The notes: a model not told the origin generated them from the sequence alone. Shown: positions 39,105 to 48,824, numbered from the stretch's first letter. The stretch: 64,000 bases of DNA from Dyadobacter jejuensis (GCF_003149085.1 NZ_QGDT01000005.1:277287-341286); one strand, 5' to 3'. A program made the numbers and translations.

Positions 39105-39626
39105 TTACCGATCACAAATGGCGCAATCGGGCTCGCCTATTAGTTTTCCATCCTTATTCATTTCGAATTTACAGCAAACCGTAAACTGATCGATTAAAAT
39201 GGCTTTGGCTCTGCGAATCCGAGCTTTGAGATTGGCGAGGCTAATGTCGATGATTTGAGCGGCTTCAGCCTGGGACTTTCCTTCCTGATATACCAATTGC
39301 ATAGGGGCTTGGTAAAGTTCAGGAAGTTGATTGATAAATCGATCCAAACAGCATATTGGTACGACATCGTCGTTCGATGGAGTAGGGACGTTGTCGGTTA
39401 TAATATCTGGTTGTCTGGTCTTGAAATGATCGTACACTTCATTCCTGACGATTTGGAATATCCAACTTTTGAGTTTCTCAGGGTCTTTTAGTTGCCCTAT
39501 TTTTTGATGTATTTTTATAAAAGATGTCTGCAGTATATCTTGGGCTGTATCTGGGTGTTTAACCTTTTGTAGGACAAAAGAATAGAGCTCCGAGTGATAT
39601 TGTTGCCAAATATGTGCCGTATTCAT
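39105..39626 (-). CDS. sigZ: SigZ-like ECF RNA polymerase sigma factor
   Basis: 173 residues from ATG 39626. Region 2 has HSELYSFVLQKVKHPDTAQD, ILQTSFIKIH and LKSWIFQIVRNEVYDHFK. Region 4 has YQEGKSQAEAAQIIDISLAN and RIRRAKAIL. The tail is cysteine-rich: CC then EPDCAICDR. Such tails occur in SigZ-type factors and may bind a metal or redox signal. No anti-sigma factor gene is adjacent. It begins 54 nt after the Cys-rich peptide gene on the same strand and ends 126 nt before the SdpR-like gene. The three probably share a transcript, and the peptide could be the sensor or target (inference). Confidence 0.88.
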   Translation of the reverse strand: MNTAHIWQQYHSELYSFVLQKVKHPDTAQDILQTSFIKIHQKIGQLKDPEKLKSWIFQIVRNEVYDHFKTRQPDIITDNVPTPSNDDVVPICCLDRFINQLPELYQAPMQLVYQEGKSQAEAAQIIDISLANLKARIRRAKAILIDQFTVCCKFEMNKDGKLIGEPDCAICDR

Positions 39627-39680
39627 AAGTTGTAAGTAATAAAAGGTTGACTTTTTGGATGGAGTCAACCTTTGGTGGTA

Positions 39681-39794
39681 TTAGCAACAGTCGCACTGAT
39701 CGCAATTGCAGCTTTCACAAGGACATTCGTTGGTCGCGCAATTCACACAATCGCACTGGTCACATTGACATTCTTCACATTGACAAGTATTCAT
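39681..39794 (-). CDS. Extremely cysteine-rich 37-residue peptide, metallothionein-like
   Basis: ATG at 39794-39792, TAA at 39683-39681, 38 codons. It has 14 cysteines (positions 4, 6, 9, 11, 14, 16, 19, 24, 26, 29, 31, 34, 36, 37), nearly all in CxC or CxxC spacing. The octet C-x-C-D-Q-C-D-C occurs twice (9-16 and 29-36). Remaining residues are mainly D, E, N and Q, and there is no histidine or aromatic residue. This composition suits a small metal-thiolate cluster protein. It is too short for standard gene callers, and the opposite strand has a longer but meaningless frame. It is directly upstream of sigZ in the same direction. No family is recognised. Confidence 0.7.
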   Translation of the reverse strand: MNTCQCEECQCDQCDCVNCATNECPCESCNCDQCDCC

Positions 39795-39883
39795 AGTTTC
39801 GTTGTTTTTGGTTCATATTATAGACTGAGATCTGACAAAAAGGATACTCTATATGAATAAAAAATTGGCATCGTTACAAATTG

Positions 39884-40867
39884 CTACAGCCTTGGTATAT
39901 GATCCAGACAATTTTCATGCCACAGTTTTAATTGGTTTTCTTGGTCAATATTCCCTCCTGAAAGAATGACCAATACCCGTTTTTTAGTTTTCTGTCCCTT
40001 TAACCATCTACAAACGCCATCCATGGACATGGCACTGGTGGGCTCAATATGAAGTTTTAAAAGATGAGTCAACCATTGTGTCCAATAGATAATTTTGGAT
40101 TCTTCTACCTCATATAGCTCGTCGAGTAGTTTTAAATATTCGACGGTGATATCCCCTACGGCCATGGTCATGGCACCGTCGGCTAGGGTATCGGGTACGG
40201 CTGCAAGTTTTTGAATCACATTCATTCGTAAAGATTGGGCGGCATCATTGGCATTTAAGGGTTCGACCCCTAGCACCTTAGTGCCTGGAGAAAGTGCATG
40301 GGTGGCGACTAGCGTGCCAGACAATAGGCCTCCACCCCCACAGGGGGCAGCTACGGCGTCTAGACGATCCACCCGTCTCAGTGCTTCATAAATGGCCGTT
40401 CCTTGTCCTGCTATTACCTGATGATGGTTGAATGGAGGAATCCAATAGACCCCCATTTCTTCGGAAGCCTTCTTTACGCTTGCATCGGTCTTATTGCGAT
40501 CCGCTCCCAATTCAATTTGCGCCCCATAAGAGGCAGTGGCTTGAATCTTGATTTTTGAGGAGTAGGCAGGCATATAGATTGTGGCGGGGATATCAAACTG
40601 AGCCGCGGCCCAGGCTACTGCCTGGGCGTGGTTGCCCGAACTGTTGGCGATGACCCTTATAGGTTTTACACCATTTTCAGCTAGCCATGAAATGACGTTA
40701 CAGGCCCCCCTCGCTTTAAAAGCACCAATTTTTTGCATACACTCGGCCTTGAAAAAGATTTCATGACCCAGCCAGGTATTCAATAATGTAGAGGATAGTA
40801 TGGGTGTTTCTGTGACGTATCGTTCTATCCGACTATGGGCCTTCTCGATGTCTTGAATTTTAAGCAT
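39884..40867 (-). CDS. PLP-dependent threonine/serine dehydratase or serine racemase
   Basis: 327 residues, the length of catabolic dehydratases and serine racemases (no regulatory ACT domain). The PLP lysine is in CMQKIGAFKARGA, the substrate loop is NSSGNHAQAVAWAA, and the phosphate-binding loop is APCGGGGLLSG. A serine near the C-terminus (LSGGN) binds the pyridine nitrogen. It deaminates serine or threonine to a keto acid, or racemises serine. It lies 89 nt upstream of the Cys-rich peptide on the same strand. A functional link with cysteine or serine supply is only speculative. Confidence 0.9.
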   Translation of the reverse strand: MLKIQDIEKAHSRIERYVTETPILSSTLLNTWLGHEIFFKAECMQKIGAFKARGACNVISWLAENGVKPIRVIANSSGNHAQAVAWAAAQFDIPATIYMPAYSSKIKIQATASYGAQIELGADRNKTDASVKKASEEMGVYWIPPFNHHQVIAGQGTAIYEALRRVDRLDAVAAPCGGGGLLSGTLVATHALSPGTKVLGVEPLNANDAAQSLRMNVIQKLAAVPDTLADGAMTMAVGDITVEYLKLLDELYEVEESKIIYWTQWLTHLLKLHIEPTSAMSMDGVCRWLKGQKTKKRVLVILSGGNIDQENQLKLWHENCLDHIPRL

Positions 40868-41235
40868 AGGTGTTTTGTGATTTCTTTATGATGGTATAGG
40901 TCTCCTTAAAATATTGGCGCTATCCAATTTACTGCCGAATGAGCTAATTTTATATATGCCTGTTGTCTGAAACGAATGATTGGGGATTATGTTTCTTTAT
41001 CCAAGGTTGATTTCCATCAAAATGTTTTATGATAACATTTATGGGTATGTAGCTGGTGAAATACTAAGAATATGGACGTTGGTCTTATCCGAATAGTAGC
41101 TCCTAGCTTTTAAATGCGATTTATGGCATTGTCGTTTTCGAACTAGAATCTTATATCCCTCGACGTAAAAGGTCGTAGCCATCGCTTTTTTCTCTAACTT
41201 GGCCGCCGTAACTAGCTAAAAGAATAAACCTTAAA
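40868..41235. other. Divergent intergenic region
   Basis: About 370 nt between divergent genes, presumably holding both promoters. I see no clear -7/-33 pair or repeat. Confidence 0.4.
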
Positions 41236-42534
41236 ATGCGCTTTAGAAATATTATATTCGGACTGGTTTTAATGATAAGTTTGGCCGTCCTGTCCGCTTG
41301 TCAATCGGGAAAAAATTTAAATCATACCACTTCCACGGTCAATTCTAAGGCCTCCCTCAAGAAGCCCTATCTTATACTGATCTCTTTAGATGGTTTTCGG
41401 TGGGATTATGTGAACCAGTATAAGCCACCATTCTTAAGTAGCTTTATCCAGAATGGCGTACAAGCCGAATCTTTAATTCCCGCATTCCCTTCCAAGACTT
41501 TCCCCAACCATTATACCATTGCTACCGGGCTCTACCCGGAGGGGCACGGGATTATTGGGAACACCTTTTTTAATTACAAAAAGGATGTCACTTATAAAAT
41601 CGGGAATCGGGATATGGTTGAGGATGGAAGTTTTTATGGAGGCACGCCCATTTGGGTCCAGGCCGATAAAGCGCAAATGGTGACGGCCAGTTATTTTTTT
41701 GTGGGCTCCGAAGCCAATATTCAAGGTGTGAAGCCGACCTATTATTACAAATATGACGGTAATGTAAAAAATGAAGACCGAGTGGCCCAGGCTTTGAAAT
41801 GGTTGACGTTACCCGCCAAAACACGACCCCATCTGATCACCCTGTACTTCTCCGACATGGACGACTTTGGCCACCGCTATGGGCCCGACAATCAGGAGAA
41901 GATTAAAACTGCCTTATTCCAATTAGATAAAAACCTTGGAGAGCTCTTTAAAGGGGTAGCGGCTTCGGGCCTTCCCGTCAATGTAATGGTGGTATCGGAC
42001 CATGGAATGACGCCCGTCGAAACGACTCACCTGATCCCTACGGAGTCGATAAAGAACGACAGCCTGTATACGGTTATGGACAATGGGGCGATCATGAACA
42101 TTCACCCCCAGGAGGGCGTTTCTATTGATGGGGTATTGTCGTATTTACAACAAAAGGAAAGTCATTTTAAGGTATATAAAACGGAAGACACCCCCGGCTT
42201 CGAATATACTCCCAAAAGCAAAGACTGGGGAGCGCTACAAATCATACCCGATAAGGGGTATTATTTCAGTTCCCGACAAGGAATAGACAGTAAAGTACGA
42301 AACGGCATTGAGGTCTTTGGGGTGCATGGCTATGACCCCACCTTTAAGGATATGCAGGGGATATTTTATGCGCAGGGCCCAGCCTTTAAAAAAGGCTATA
42401 CCACTGGTTCTGTAAAAAATATTCACCTCTATCCCCTTATGTGTAAAATACTGGGATTGCCTATTCCAGCAGCAATTGATGGCCAACTTAATGAGCTAGA
42501 AGGAGTACTTGCACCAGCCGGCGGGGGGCGATAG
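41236..42534 (+). CDS. Nucleotide pyrophosphatase/phosphodiesterase lipoprotein
   Basis: 432 residues. Signal peptide with lipobox LSAC (lipid cysteine about residue 22), so it is an outer-membrane-attached or periplasmic lipoprotein. Alkaline-phosphatase superfamily motifs: LISLDGFRWDY with the first metal aspartate, FPSKTFPNHYTIATGLYPEG with the threonine nucleophile, FSDMDDFGHRYGP, VVSDHGM and FGVHGYDP. It cleaves phosphodiester or pyrophosphate bonds of nucleotides or similar metabolites. It converges on the SusC/SusD operon with a shared terminator between them. Confidence 0.9.
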   Translation: MRFRNIIFGLVLMISLAVLSACQSGKNLNHTTSTVNSKASLKKPYLILISLDGFRWDYVNQYKPPFLSSFIQNGVQAESLIPAFPSKTFPNHYTIATGLYPEGHGIIGNTFFNYKKDVTYKIGNRDMVEDGSFYGGTPIWVQADKAQMVTASYFFVGSEANIQGVKPTYYYKYDGNVKNEDRVAQALKWLTLPAKTRPHLITLYFSDMDDFGHRYGPDNQEKIKTALFQLDKNLGELFKGVAASGLPVNVMVVSDHGMTPVETTHLIPTESIKNDSLYTVMDNGAIMNIHPQEGVSIDGVLSYLQQKESHFKVYKTEDTPGFEYTPKSKDWGALQIIPDKGYYFSSRQGIDSKVRNGIEVFGVHGYDPTFKDMQGIFYAQGPAFKKGYTTGSVKNIHLYPLMCKILGLPIPAAIDGQLNELEGVLAPAGGGR

Positions 42535-42578
42535 TGAAGCCTATTCGAATGGATTGCTGGGGATACCAGTTAAAAAAG

Positions 42579-42616
42579 CAGAAAACGCACGCCTATTGAC
42601 TGGCGTGCGTTTTCTG
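42579..42616. terminator. Bidirectional rho-independent terminator
   Basis: Perfect 15-bp inverted repeat (CAGAAAACGCACGCC and its complement) with an 8-nt loop, lying between convergent genes. An A-run precedes it and T-rich sequence ends it, so it can serve both strands. Confidence 0.85.
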
Positions 42617-42638
42617 TTTATCGGGTGAAGACCGAAAT

Positions 42639-44093
42639 TTAATAACCTGGGTTTTGCTGAATCTTTTCCTTATTGATATCAATCTGGCTTTGGGGGATCG
42701 GGAACACCAAATGGTTTTGAGTCAGGGTAGTGACTAAGTTGATCTGGTCCTTTTTTCCGTTAAGGACCGGTATGGCCCGGTCGGTACGAACCAGGTCATA
42801 CCACCGGTGTCCTTCAAACGCAAGTTCTACGCGTCGCTCCTGTTCAATAGCCAATCGGAAGGCCTCCTGGCTAGGCGTATCAGCAGCGCTTCGGCCTTGG
42901 AGCCCTGCTCTAGTTCTGACCTGGTTTAGATAATCGAAGGCGGGTCCGTTGGCTTGATATGCGAGTTCATTTAAGGCTTCTGCATACATCAGCAGGACGT
43001 CGGCATAGCGGATCACCGGGATATTATTGCCGTTGTCTCCAGAAGTAGCGGGAACATCAAAATATTTCTTTACATACCGATCCGGAATCACTTGTCCGCT
43101 GGCGTTGGTATAGGAAGTAGCCAAGGAGATATCTTTACGTAAATCGCCCTCTTCATAGGCATTAATAAGGTCGAGGGTAGGTTGGTTGTTGCCACCTCCC
43201 CCAAAATTAATCACGGCATTTCCCGAGTTTTGAGGGGCAAAGGTATTGGGCCAGGGGTTTCCTTCTCCACTTCCTCCCGATTTGAATTGAATATCAAAGA
43301 CACTTTCCTTATGGTTTTTATTGCTTACCGTAAACACATCGGCGTAGTTAGGCAGTATTTCATATACGCCTGAGTCAATGACTTCTTTGAGCTTTGTGTT
43401 TGCCTGAGCATAATTTTTAAGGGTCAGGTATACCTTGCCCAATAAGGCCTTAGCGGCTCCTTTGGTGGCCCGTCCAATATCATTGCCGCTATAGCTAAGC
43501 GGTAAGGCGGCTTCGGCATCGGTAAGGTCCTGTTGTATCTGAGTATAGATCTCGGATGCTGGGCTGCGGCTGTAGTCATACCCTTCGTCGGCATTGGTAA
43601 TGGACTTGGTCACTAAGGGTACGTCTCCAAAGCTGCGCACTAGGTTAAAATAGACGAAAGCCCTTAAGAACTTAACTTCTCCTATGTAGCGGCTTTTGAG
43701 GGCTGCGTCCATAGAGATAGCCTCTATTTTGTCCAAAATGGTGTTGAACCGAGCAATGGCCGTGTAGCTATCATTCCATCGAGCCAGAATGTAAGGATTG
43801 GTAGTTCGGATGTAAAAGCGGTCGAACTCATCCTGATCGGTTACCGAGCCGGAGGCCACAGGGATGGTATTGTCGGAGGTGATTTCCCCGAAAATGTAGT
43901 TATTGGTAGAAACGCCGCTGGCCTGCAAGCCCGCATAGGCCCCGTTGACGGCAATTTTAATGTCGTCGGCCGATTGGTAAAAATTATCGGTGGTGGCCGA
44001 TGAAATAGGTTTAAGGTCTAGAAAATCTTGGCTGCATGCACTAAGGGTTAGCACTACCAAAAGGGACCAAAAATTTGATTTTATATTTTCCAT
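42639..44093 (-). CDS. SusD/RagB-family nutrient-binding lipoprotein
   Basis: 484 residues. Signal peptide and lipobox LSAC, then SQDFLDLKPISSATTDNFY. TPR-like helices (VKFLRAFVYFNLVRSFGDVP, AAKALLGKVYLTLKNYAQA) and the C-terminal signature RYADVLLMYAEALNEL, ERRVELAFEGHRWYDLVRT are standard for the family. It caps the SusC transporter at the cell surface and binds glycans or other large nutrients. It follows susC by 32 nt, the last gene before the terminator. The ligand cannot be predicted by eye. Confidence 0.93.
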   Translation of the reverse strand: MENIKSNFWSLLVVLTLSACSQDFLDLKPISSATTDNFYQSADDIKIAVNGAYAGLQASGVSTNNYIFGEITSDNTIPVASGSVTDQDEFDRFYIRTTNPYILARWNDSYTAIARFNTILDKIEAISMDAALKSRYIGEVKFLRAFVYFNLVRSFGDVPLVTKSITNADEGYDYSRSPASEIYTQIQQDLTDAEAALPLSYSGNDIGRATKGAAKALLGKVYLTLKNYAQANTKLKEVIDSGVYEILPNYADVFTVSNKNHKESVFDIQFKSGGSGEGNPWPNTFAPQNSGNAVINFGGGGNNQPTLDLINAYEEGDLRKDISLATSYTNASGQVIPDRYVKKYFDVPATSGDNGNNIPVIRYADVLLMYAEALNELAYQANGPAFDYLNQVRTRAGLQGRSAADTPSQEAFRLAIEQERRVELAFEGHRWYDLVRTDRAIPVLNGKKDQINLVTTLTQNHLVFPIPQSQIDINKEKIQQNPGY

Positions 44094-44125
44094 AATTTCC
44101 TTGATTAATTCTCTTATTAAATACC

Positions 44126-47100
44126 TTACAAGCTTAAATTTAGTCCTATGGTGAAGGTCTTGGCCAAGGGGAACACTCCGTAGTCGACACCCCCAGTAAG
44201 TGGGCCTTCATAATTACTTACCTCTGGATTGTAGTTAAGGTATTTGGTGAAAGTGAACAAGTTCTGAGCGGATCCATAAATGCGTACCCTGGAAACTTTA
44301 ATTTTGGATAGTACCGATTCGGGGAGTGAATAGCCTAGACTTATATTCTGTATGCGAAGATAGGAGGCGTCCTCAATCCAACGGGTCGAAACTGCATTAT
44401 TATTCCCGGTGGTACGTGCATTGGCACGAGGAGTGATGCCATCGCCTGGGTCCTGTGGGGACCTCCATCGGTCAAGAACCGTGGTGATCTGGTTGGCGCT
44501 GCCTTCGAGGTTTTCAAAGAAGCGACGGCTCAGGTTCAACACCTCGTTGCCTTGAGAACCTTGAATGGAAATTCCTAAGTCCCAGCCTCGATAGGCTAAG
44601 GTGTTGGATATCCCATATATAAAGTCGGGTTGATTGTTGCCAATAATGGTCCTATCGTTGGCATCAATTTTACCATCGTTGTTGATATCGGCATATTTTA
44701 CATCTCCTGGGCGCGAAGTGGCGTCATGAGGGTTGGCGTCCAAGTCGGCCTGATCTACAAATACGCCCAGTTGCTTATAGCCATAGAAGCTTCCAATAGG
44801 GGAGCCCACCCGGGTGATATTGGTCTGGCCAATTCCGCTACCGCTGACGATATCGTCGCCGTTAGGTCCTAAGGCCAATACTTTATTTCTATTGAGGGAT
44901 AGGTTGATCCCAGTACTCCAGGTGAATTCCTGAACCAGGTTACGGGTATTTAAAGAAAACTCCCATCCTTTATTTTCCATTTTACCGATATTCTTCACTA
45001 CCGATCCAAAACCAGTGAGGGTAGGTACGTTAACCGAGAGGAGCAAATCTTTGGTGGTACGTTTATAGTAATCTACTATGACCTGAATGCGGTTGTTAAA
45101 TAGACCCATGTCGATTCCGACGTCCAATTGCTGGCTCCTTTCCCAGCCGAGCTTATTATTGGCCAATGAACCAGGTGCTAGCCCCGAGACGAGCGTGTTG
45201 CCAAAACTGTAGTTGTCGTATACCAGACTGGCCACATAAGGATAATAATTGTTGAAGGCATTATTGCCGGCTAAGCCGTAGCTCATGCGCAATTTCGTTT
45301 CCGAAATCGCCGAAATGCCCTTCATAAATGATTCCTCGCTTATCCTCCAGCCTATAGAGGCTGCCGGGAAAGTACCCCAGCGATTTTCGGTTCCGAAAAT
45401 AGAGGATCCGTCCCGACGGACCGAAAAGTTTAACAGGTATTTGCCATTATAATTGTAATTGATTCTGGCAAAATAAGACGCCGACGCATTGGCTGTTTTA
45501 AAAGAGGAGCCAGTCGTGGTAGAACCATTAGCACTGGCGTTCAAGGTCTCGACAACATCGTTGGGGTACGAGCTACCTCCAGTAAGGCTCTCCTCATATT
45601 GTAACCTGGTAGACTCCATCCCGACCAGAACATCCACTTCGTGTACATCGTTGAAGGTCTTATTGAAATTAACCGTTTGGTTGAACAACCAGCTTAAAGT
45701 CTGGTATGAGTTGGCGTATCCGGTGGCTACCGTCGGGGGCAATTGCTGGTTCAAAGGCATCTTCGACGTCCGATAAGAATTAACACGGTTACCCTTTAAG
45801 TTCACATTGGCCGTGGCCCTATAGGTGAAATGCTTTAAGAAATCGTATTGAGCATAGGTGTTACCTAAAAAATTGATAGATGTGTTTTGACGGTTCAGTT
45901 CAGTAATATTCGCTACTGGATTGGTGATGCCCGGATAGTTATATGGGGCTGCAAACCCGGCCATGGAGGTATAGCCACCCGCTTCGTCGTAAATAGGGAT
46001 CATCGGCAATACCGATAGGGCGGCGTTGATAATCCCATTGCTAGCCCAATGGCCTGCGTCGCTCACTTCTTGCTCTACTTTGAAGGTTGGATTCAAGTTC
46101 ATGCCGATCTTTAGTTTGGGCAAAAGATTTAGTTCGGCATTGGCCCTAAAGGTGTAGCGTTTTAAGTCGGAACGTTTGATAATCCCCTCTTGGTTGAGGA
46201 AGCCTCCGCTGATCAGGTATTTTCCCTTGTCGGAGCCACCTGAGGCCGTCAGTTGAATATTAGACATTTTAGCTTTTTGGAAAATCAAATCTTGATAATC
46301 GTAGTTGGGTAAGTTAGCTACCTTGGTAGGGTCATCAAAGTCCAACCAGTCGAAAACTTCGCCTCTAGGATATCTGTATCGGAGGTAGTCGGTGGGCCTT
46401 ACGCTGTTTGGGTCCGTCACGTTCGCACCCACTATATTGTCGAGGTAGGCGTTGTTGGAGGCTTCTTTGCCAAACTCGGCAAACTGTTGGGAGTCCAGTA
46501 GGTCTAGTTTTTTGGCTACTTCCTGTACCCCCGTATACATATCGAGGCTCAGTTGGTTCTTGCCATTTTTACCCTTTTTGGTGGTGATCAGGATCACCCC
46601 ATTCGAGCCTTTCGAGCCATATATAGCGGTAGAGGAGGCATCCTTAAGGACGTCCATACTTTCTATGTCGTTGGGGTTGAGGGTTCCAAATATAGTAGGG
46701 TCAACGATGTTCCCGTCCACCACGATTAATGGGGAGTTTCCTGCACTAATAGAGCCAAATCCCCTTACCTTGATGGCTGGACTACTTCCTGGTGTACCGT
46801 TATTTTGTTGAACAACTACCCCTGCAATCTTTCCTTGTAAGGCGGTTGCCACGTTAGAAACCGGCATATCCTTAATTTCTTCCATGGGTACAGAGGCAAT
46901 AGCCGCCGTTACGCTTGCTCTTTTTTGAGTACCATAACCCACCACTACTACTTCTGAAAGTGACTTGCTATCCTCAGTCATCACCACATTAAGAACCGAT
47001 AACGCTCCCACAATCTTTTCTACACTGGTATAGCCTAGGTAGCTAAAGACCAAGGTGGCTCCCTCTTGGGGTACGACTATTCGATAGCTCCCATCGGCCT

Positions 47101-47629
47101 GGGTGGTGGTTCCGGTGCTGGAGTTTTTAATGAGGATGCTCACCCCCGGTAGTTCTTGTCCTTGCGCATCGGTAACTTTTCCAGTAATGGTGATATCGGC
47201 ATTTTGGGCTTCATTGATAAGCTCCGAACGGGCCTGGATCGGTTTGTACCGAATCGTCTTTTTGTTTTCAGTTTTGGTTAGGATGATTTGCTTTCCGACC
47301 ACTTCATAGTTCAAATGAAGAGATTCGGAAAGTTTGTCCAAAACTTGAGAGAGGGGCTCCCGGTCGGCGGTAATGGTAATTCTGGTGTCAGCTGGTATTA
47401 AATCGGCCTTATAGGCAAATTTTACACTGGTTTGTTTTTCTATTTTGCCCAATACAAATTCAATTTTGCTATTAATGAAGTTGAATTTGACGGTTTGAGA
47501 AAGTAGTTCTTGGCCCATGGCACTATTTGCCGAAGAAAGATTCGGAAAAGTTAAGATAGCCAAAAATTGGAGGAGCGATAGGGTCAGTATCGGCATCCTT
47601 TTTTTGTAGGAATTGAAATGTTTTTTCAT
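44126..47629 (-). CDS. SusC/RagA TonB-linked outer membrane transporter with N-terminal signalling domain
   Basis: 1167 residues. Signal peptide at about 1-37. STN (secretin/TonB N-terminal) domain at about 48-120 (FNFINSKIEFVLGKIEKQTS), which touches a FecR protein. Carboxypeptidase-regulatory-like domain at about 148-225 (ITGKVTDAQGQELPGVSILI). TonB box and plug at about 228-345 (SEVVVVGYGTQKR, PLIVVDGNIVDP, STAIYGSKGSNGVILITTKK). Then a 22-strand barrel ending in an aromatic-rich C-terminus. With SusD it forms a lidded importer. The STN domain means substrate binding signals through FecR to the ECF sigma factor upstream. Confidence 0.95.
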   Translation of the reverse strand: MKKHFNSYKKRMPILTLSLLQFLAILTFPNLSSANSAMGQELLSQTVKFNFINSKIEFVLGKIEKQTSVKFAYKADLIPADTRITITADREPLSQVLDKLSESLHLNYEVVGKQIILTKTENKKTIRYKPIQARSELINEAQNADITITGKVTDAQGQELPGVSILIKNSSTGTTTQADGSYRIVVPQEGATLVFSYLGYTSVEKIVGALSVLNVVMTEDSKSLSEVVVVGYGTQKRASVTAAIASVPMEEIKDMPVSNVATALQGKIAGVVVQQNNGTPGSSPAIKVRGFGSISAGNSPLIVVDGNIVDPTIFGTLNPNDIESMDVLKDASSTAIYGSKGSNGVILITTKKGKNGKNQLSLDMYTGVQEVAKKLDLLDSQQFAEFGKEASNNAYLDNIVGANVTDPNSVRPTDYLRYRYPRGEVFDWLDFDDPTKVANLPNYDYQDLIFQKAKMSNIQLTASGGSDKGKYLISGGFLNQEGIIKRSDLKRYTFRANAELNLLPKLKIGMNLNPTFKVEQEVSDAGHWASNGIINAALSVLPMIPIYDEAGGYTSMAGFAAPYNYPGITNPVANITELNRQNTSINFLGNTYAQYDFLKHFTYRATANVNLKGNRVNSYRTSKMPLNQQLPPTVATGYANSYQTLSWLFNQTVNFNKTFNDVHEVDVLVGMESTRLQYEESLTGGSSYPNDVVETLNASANGSTTTGSSFKTANASASYFARINYNYNGKYLLNFSVRRDGSSIFGTENRWGTFPAASIGWRISEESFMKGISAISETKLRMSYGLAGNNAFNNYYPYVASLVYDNYSFGNTLVSGLAPGSLANNKLGWERSQQLDVGIDMGLFNNRIQVIVDYYKRTTKDLLLSVNVPTLTGFGSVVKNIGKMENKGWEFSLNTRNLVQEFTWSTGINLSLNRNKVLALGPNGDDIVSGSGIGQTNITRVGSPIGSFYGYKQLGVFVDQADLDANPHDATSRPGDVKYADINNDGKIDANDRTIIGNNQPDFIYGISNTLAYRGWDLGISIQGSQGNEVLNLSRRFFENLEGSANQITTVLDRWRSPQDPGDGITPRANARTTGNNNAVSTRWIEDASYLRIQNISLGYSLPESVLSKIKVSRVRIYGSAQNLFTFTKYLNYNPEVSNYEGPLTGGVDYGVFPLAKTFTIGLNLSL

Positions 47630-47700
47630 ATATGTAATTGGAGATGGTTGGTATTCGATGGGTTTAGATTTTTTGGTGAAGATGCTGGCGCCCTGGTCCC

Positions 47701-48765
47701 TTAGCAGCCCGGGCTATAAATAATAATTTTGGCGTCGATCATTTCAAAACGTGCGTTAAGTACTTTACAGACGATGTTCAATTTTTGATAAAGGTCTTCT
47801 TGAGATATATCCAAATTGAGTTTGCAACGGCTCATCAGCTCTTCATCGTACAGGATGTCTATACCATAAGCTTGCTCAATACTTTTGAAGATGTTGACGG
47901 CCGATTCATTATTGAAGTAGAAAGAGGGAGGAGCCACCTTATCGAGGACCTCCGGGTGGTCTACCACCGATTTAGCAAAGGTGGTAGTCTTAGTTTCAAA
48001 TACAGCTTGCTGATTAGGGGTGAGCACGATCCCATTTTCTGCGGCCTTCGATTCCTCTCTTTTGGAATACAGAGAAACTTTTCCAGAATTGACAGAGACA
48101 GTAACTTTAGTATCCCCTTTGGGAGCCTTTACAATGAAACTCGTTCCTAAAACTTTGGTTACCAGCCCCTGAGCATACACTAAGAAGGGTCTTGAAGGAT
48201 CCTTATGGATGTCAAAACGGGCCATACCTTCTAGCGTTACTTGCCGGAGAGGCGCTTCAGCAAAGTTTTTAGGATATTTTAAGGTGCTATTTTGATGAAG
48301 GTAAACCTGGCTACCATCGGCCAATTTTATGTCTATGCCTGGTTTGTTTTTATTTACAATTTGTACCCATTCCAGTTTCGAATCATTCGACAGCATAAGG
48401 GGGGGGATCCAATGGTGTGTATACAGCATCCATAGCAAGCCGACAGCCAAGGTGATTCCAATAGAAGCGGCAGCAGTTTGGGGATTGAACCATAGTGGAA
48501 TCCTAAAACTACGTTTGTTTTCTTGAAGCGTAGCGTCAATTCTTTGCCATACTGCATCGGAGCTTTCCTGTGGTATTTCTTTTTCGTTGAGGTGGTAGAG
48601 CTCGGTGACTAATGTTCTGCTGGTTTCAATCGTATGGTACTTTTCAGGGAATTCGGAAAGGAAATGTCGCCAAAAGGCTTCATTTTCTTCATCGGGGAAA
48701 ATGACCCAGTTTTTAAAGTAGTCATCAGCCAGAAAGTCCTCCACGTCATATTCGTAATAGTTCAT
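47701..48765 (-). CDS. FecR-family anti-sigma/signal-transduction protein
   Basis: 354 residues. Cytoplasmic N-terminal sigma-binding region with FPDEENEAFWRHFLSEFPEK. One membrane segment at about 115-135 (AAASIGITLAVGLLWML). Periplasmic FecR domain (KLADGSQVYLHQNSTLKYP, VLGTSFIVKAPKGDTKV) and DUF4974 C-terminal domain (IFKSIEQAYGIDILYDEEL), which meets the STN domain of SusC. It holds or releases the neighbouring sigma factor according to transporter state. It lies between sigma and susC genes, the canonical arrangement. Confidence 0.92.
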   Translation of the reverse strand: MNYYEYDVEDFLADDYFKNWVIFPDEENEAFWRHFLSEFPEKYHTIETSRTLVTELYHLNEKEIPQESSDAVWQRIDATLQENKRSFRIPLWFNPQTAAASIGITLAVGLLWMLYTHHWIPPLMLSNDSKLEWVQIVNKNKPGIDIKLADGSQVYLHQNSTLKYPKNFAEAPLRQVTLEGMARFDIHKDPSRPFLVYAQGLVTKVLGTSFIVKAPKGDTKVTVSVNSGKVSLYSKREESKAAENGIVLTPNQQAVFETKTTTFAKSVVDHPEVLDKVAPPSFYFNNESAVNIFKSIEQAYGIDILYDEELMSRCKLNLDISQEDLYQKLNIVCKVLNARFEMIDAKIIIYSPGC

Positions 48766-48824
48766 AAGGTTGGCTTTTCAGTATATAGGTTAATATTTGA
48801 GGGGGAAGTGTAGAAAGCTGTAAA

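Noticed and set aside
39672..39860. Plus-strand frame of 62 residues at the Cys-rich peptide
   Set aside because: Its Ala/Ile/Thr-rich text is just the antisense of repeated Cys, Asp and Gln codons. The minus-strand reading is far more structured.
45489..45776. Plus-strand frame inside the SusC gene
   Set aside because: Lies wholly inside a long, well-supported gene on the other strand and has no recognisable motif.
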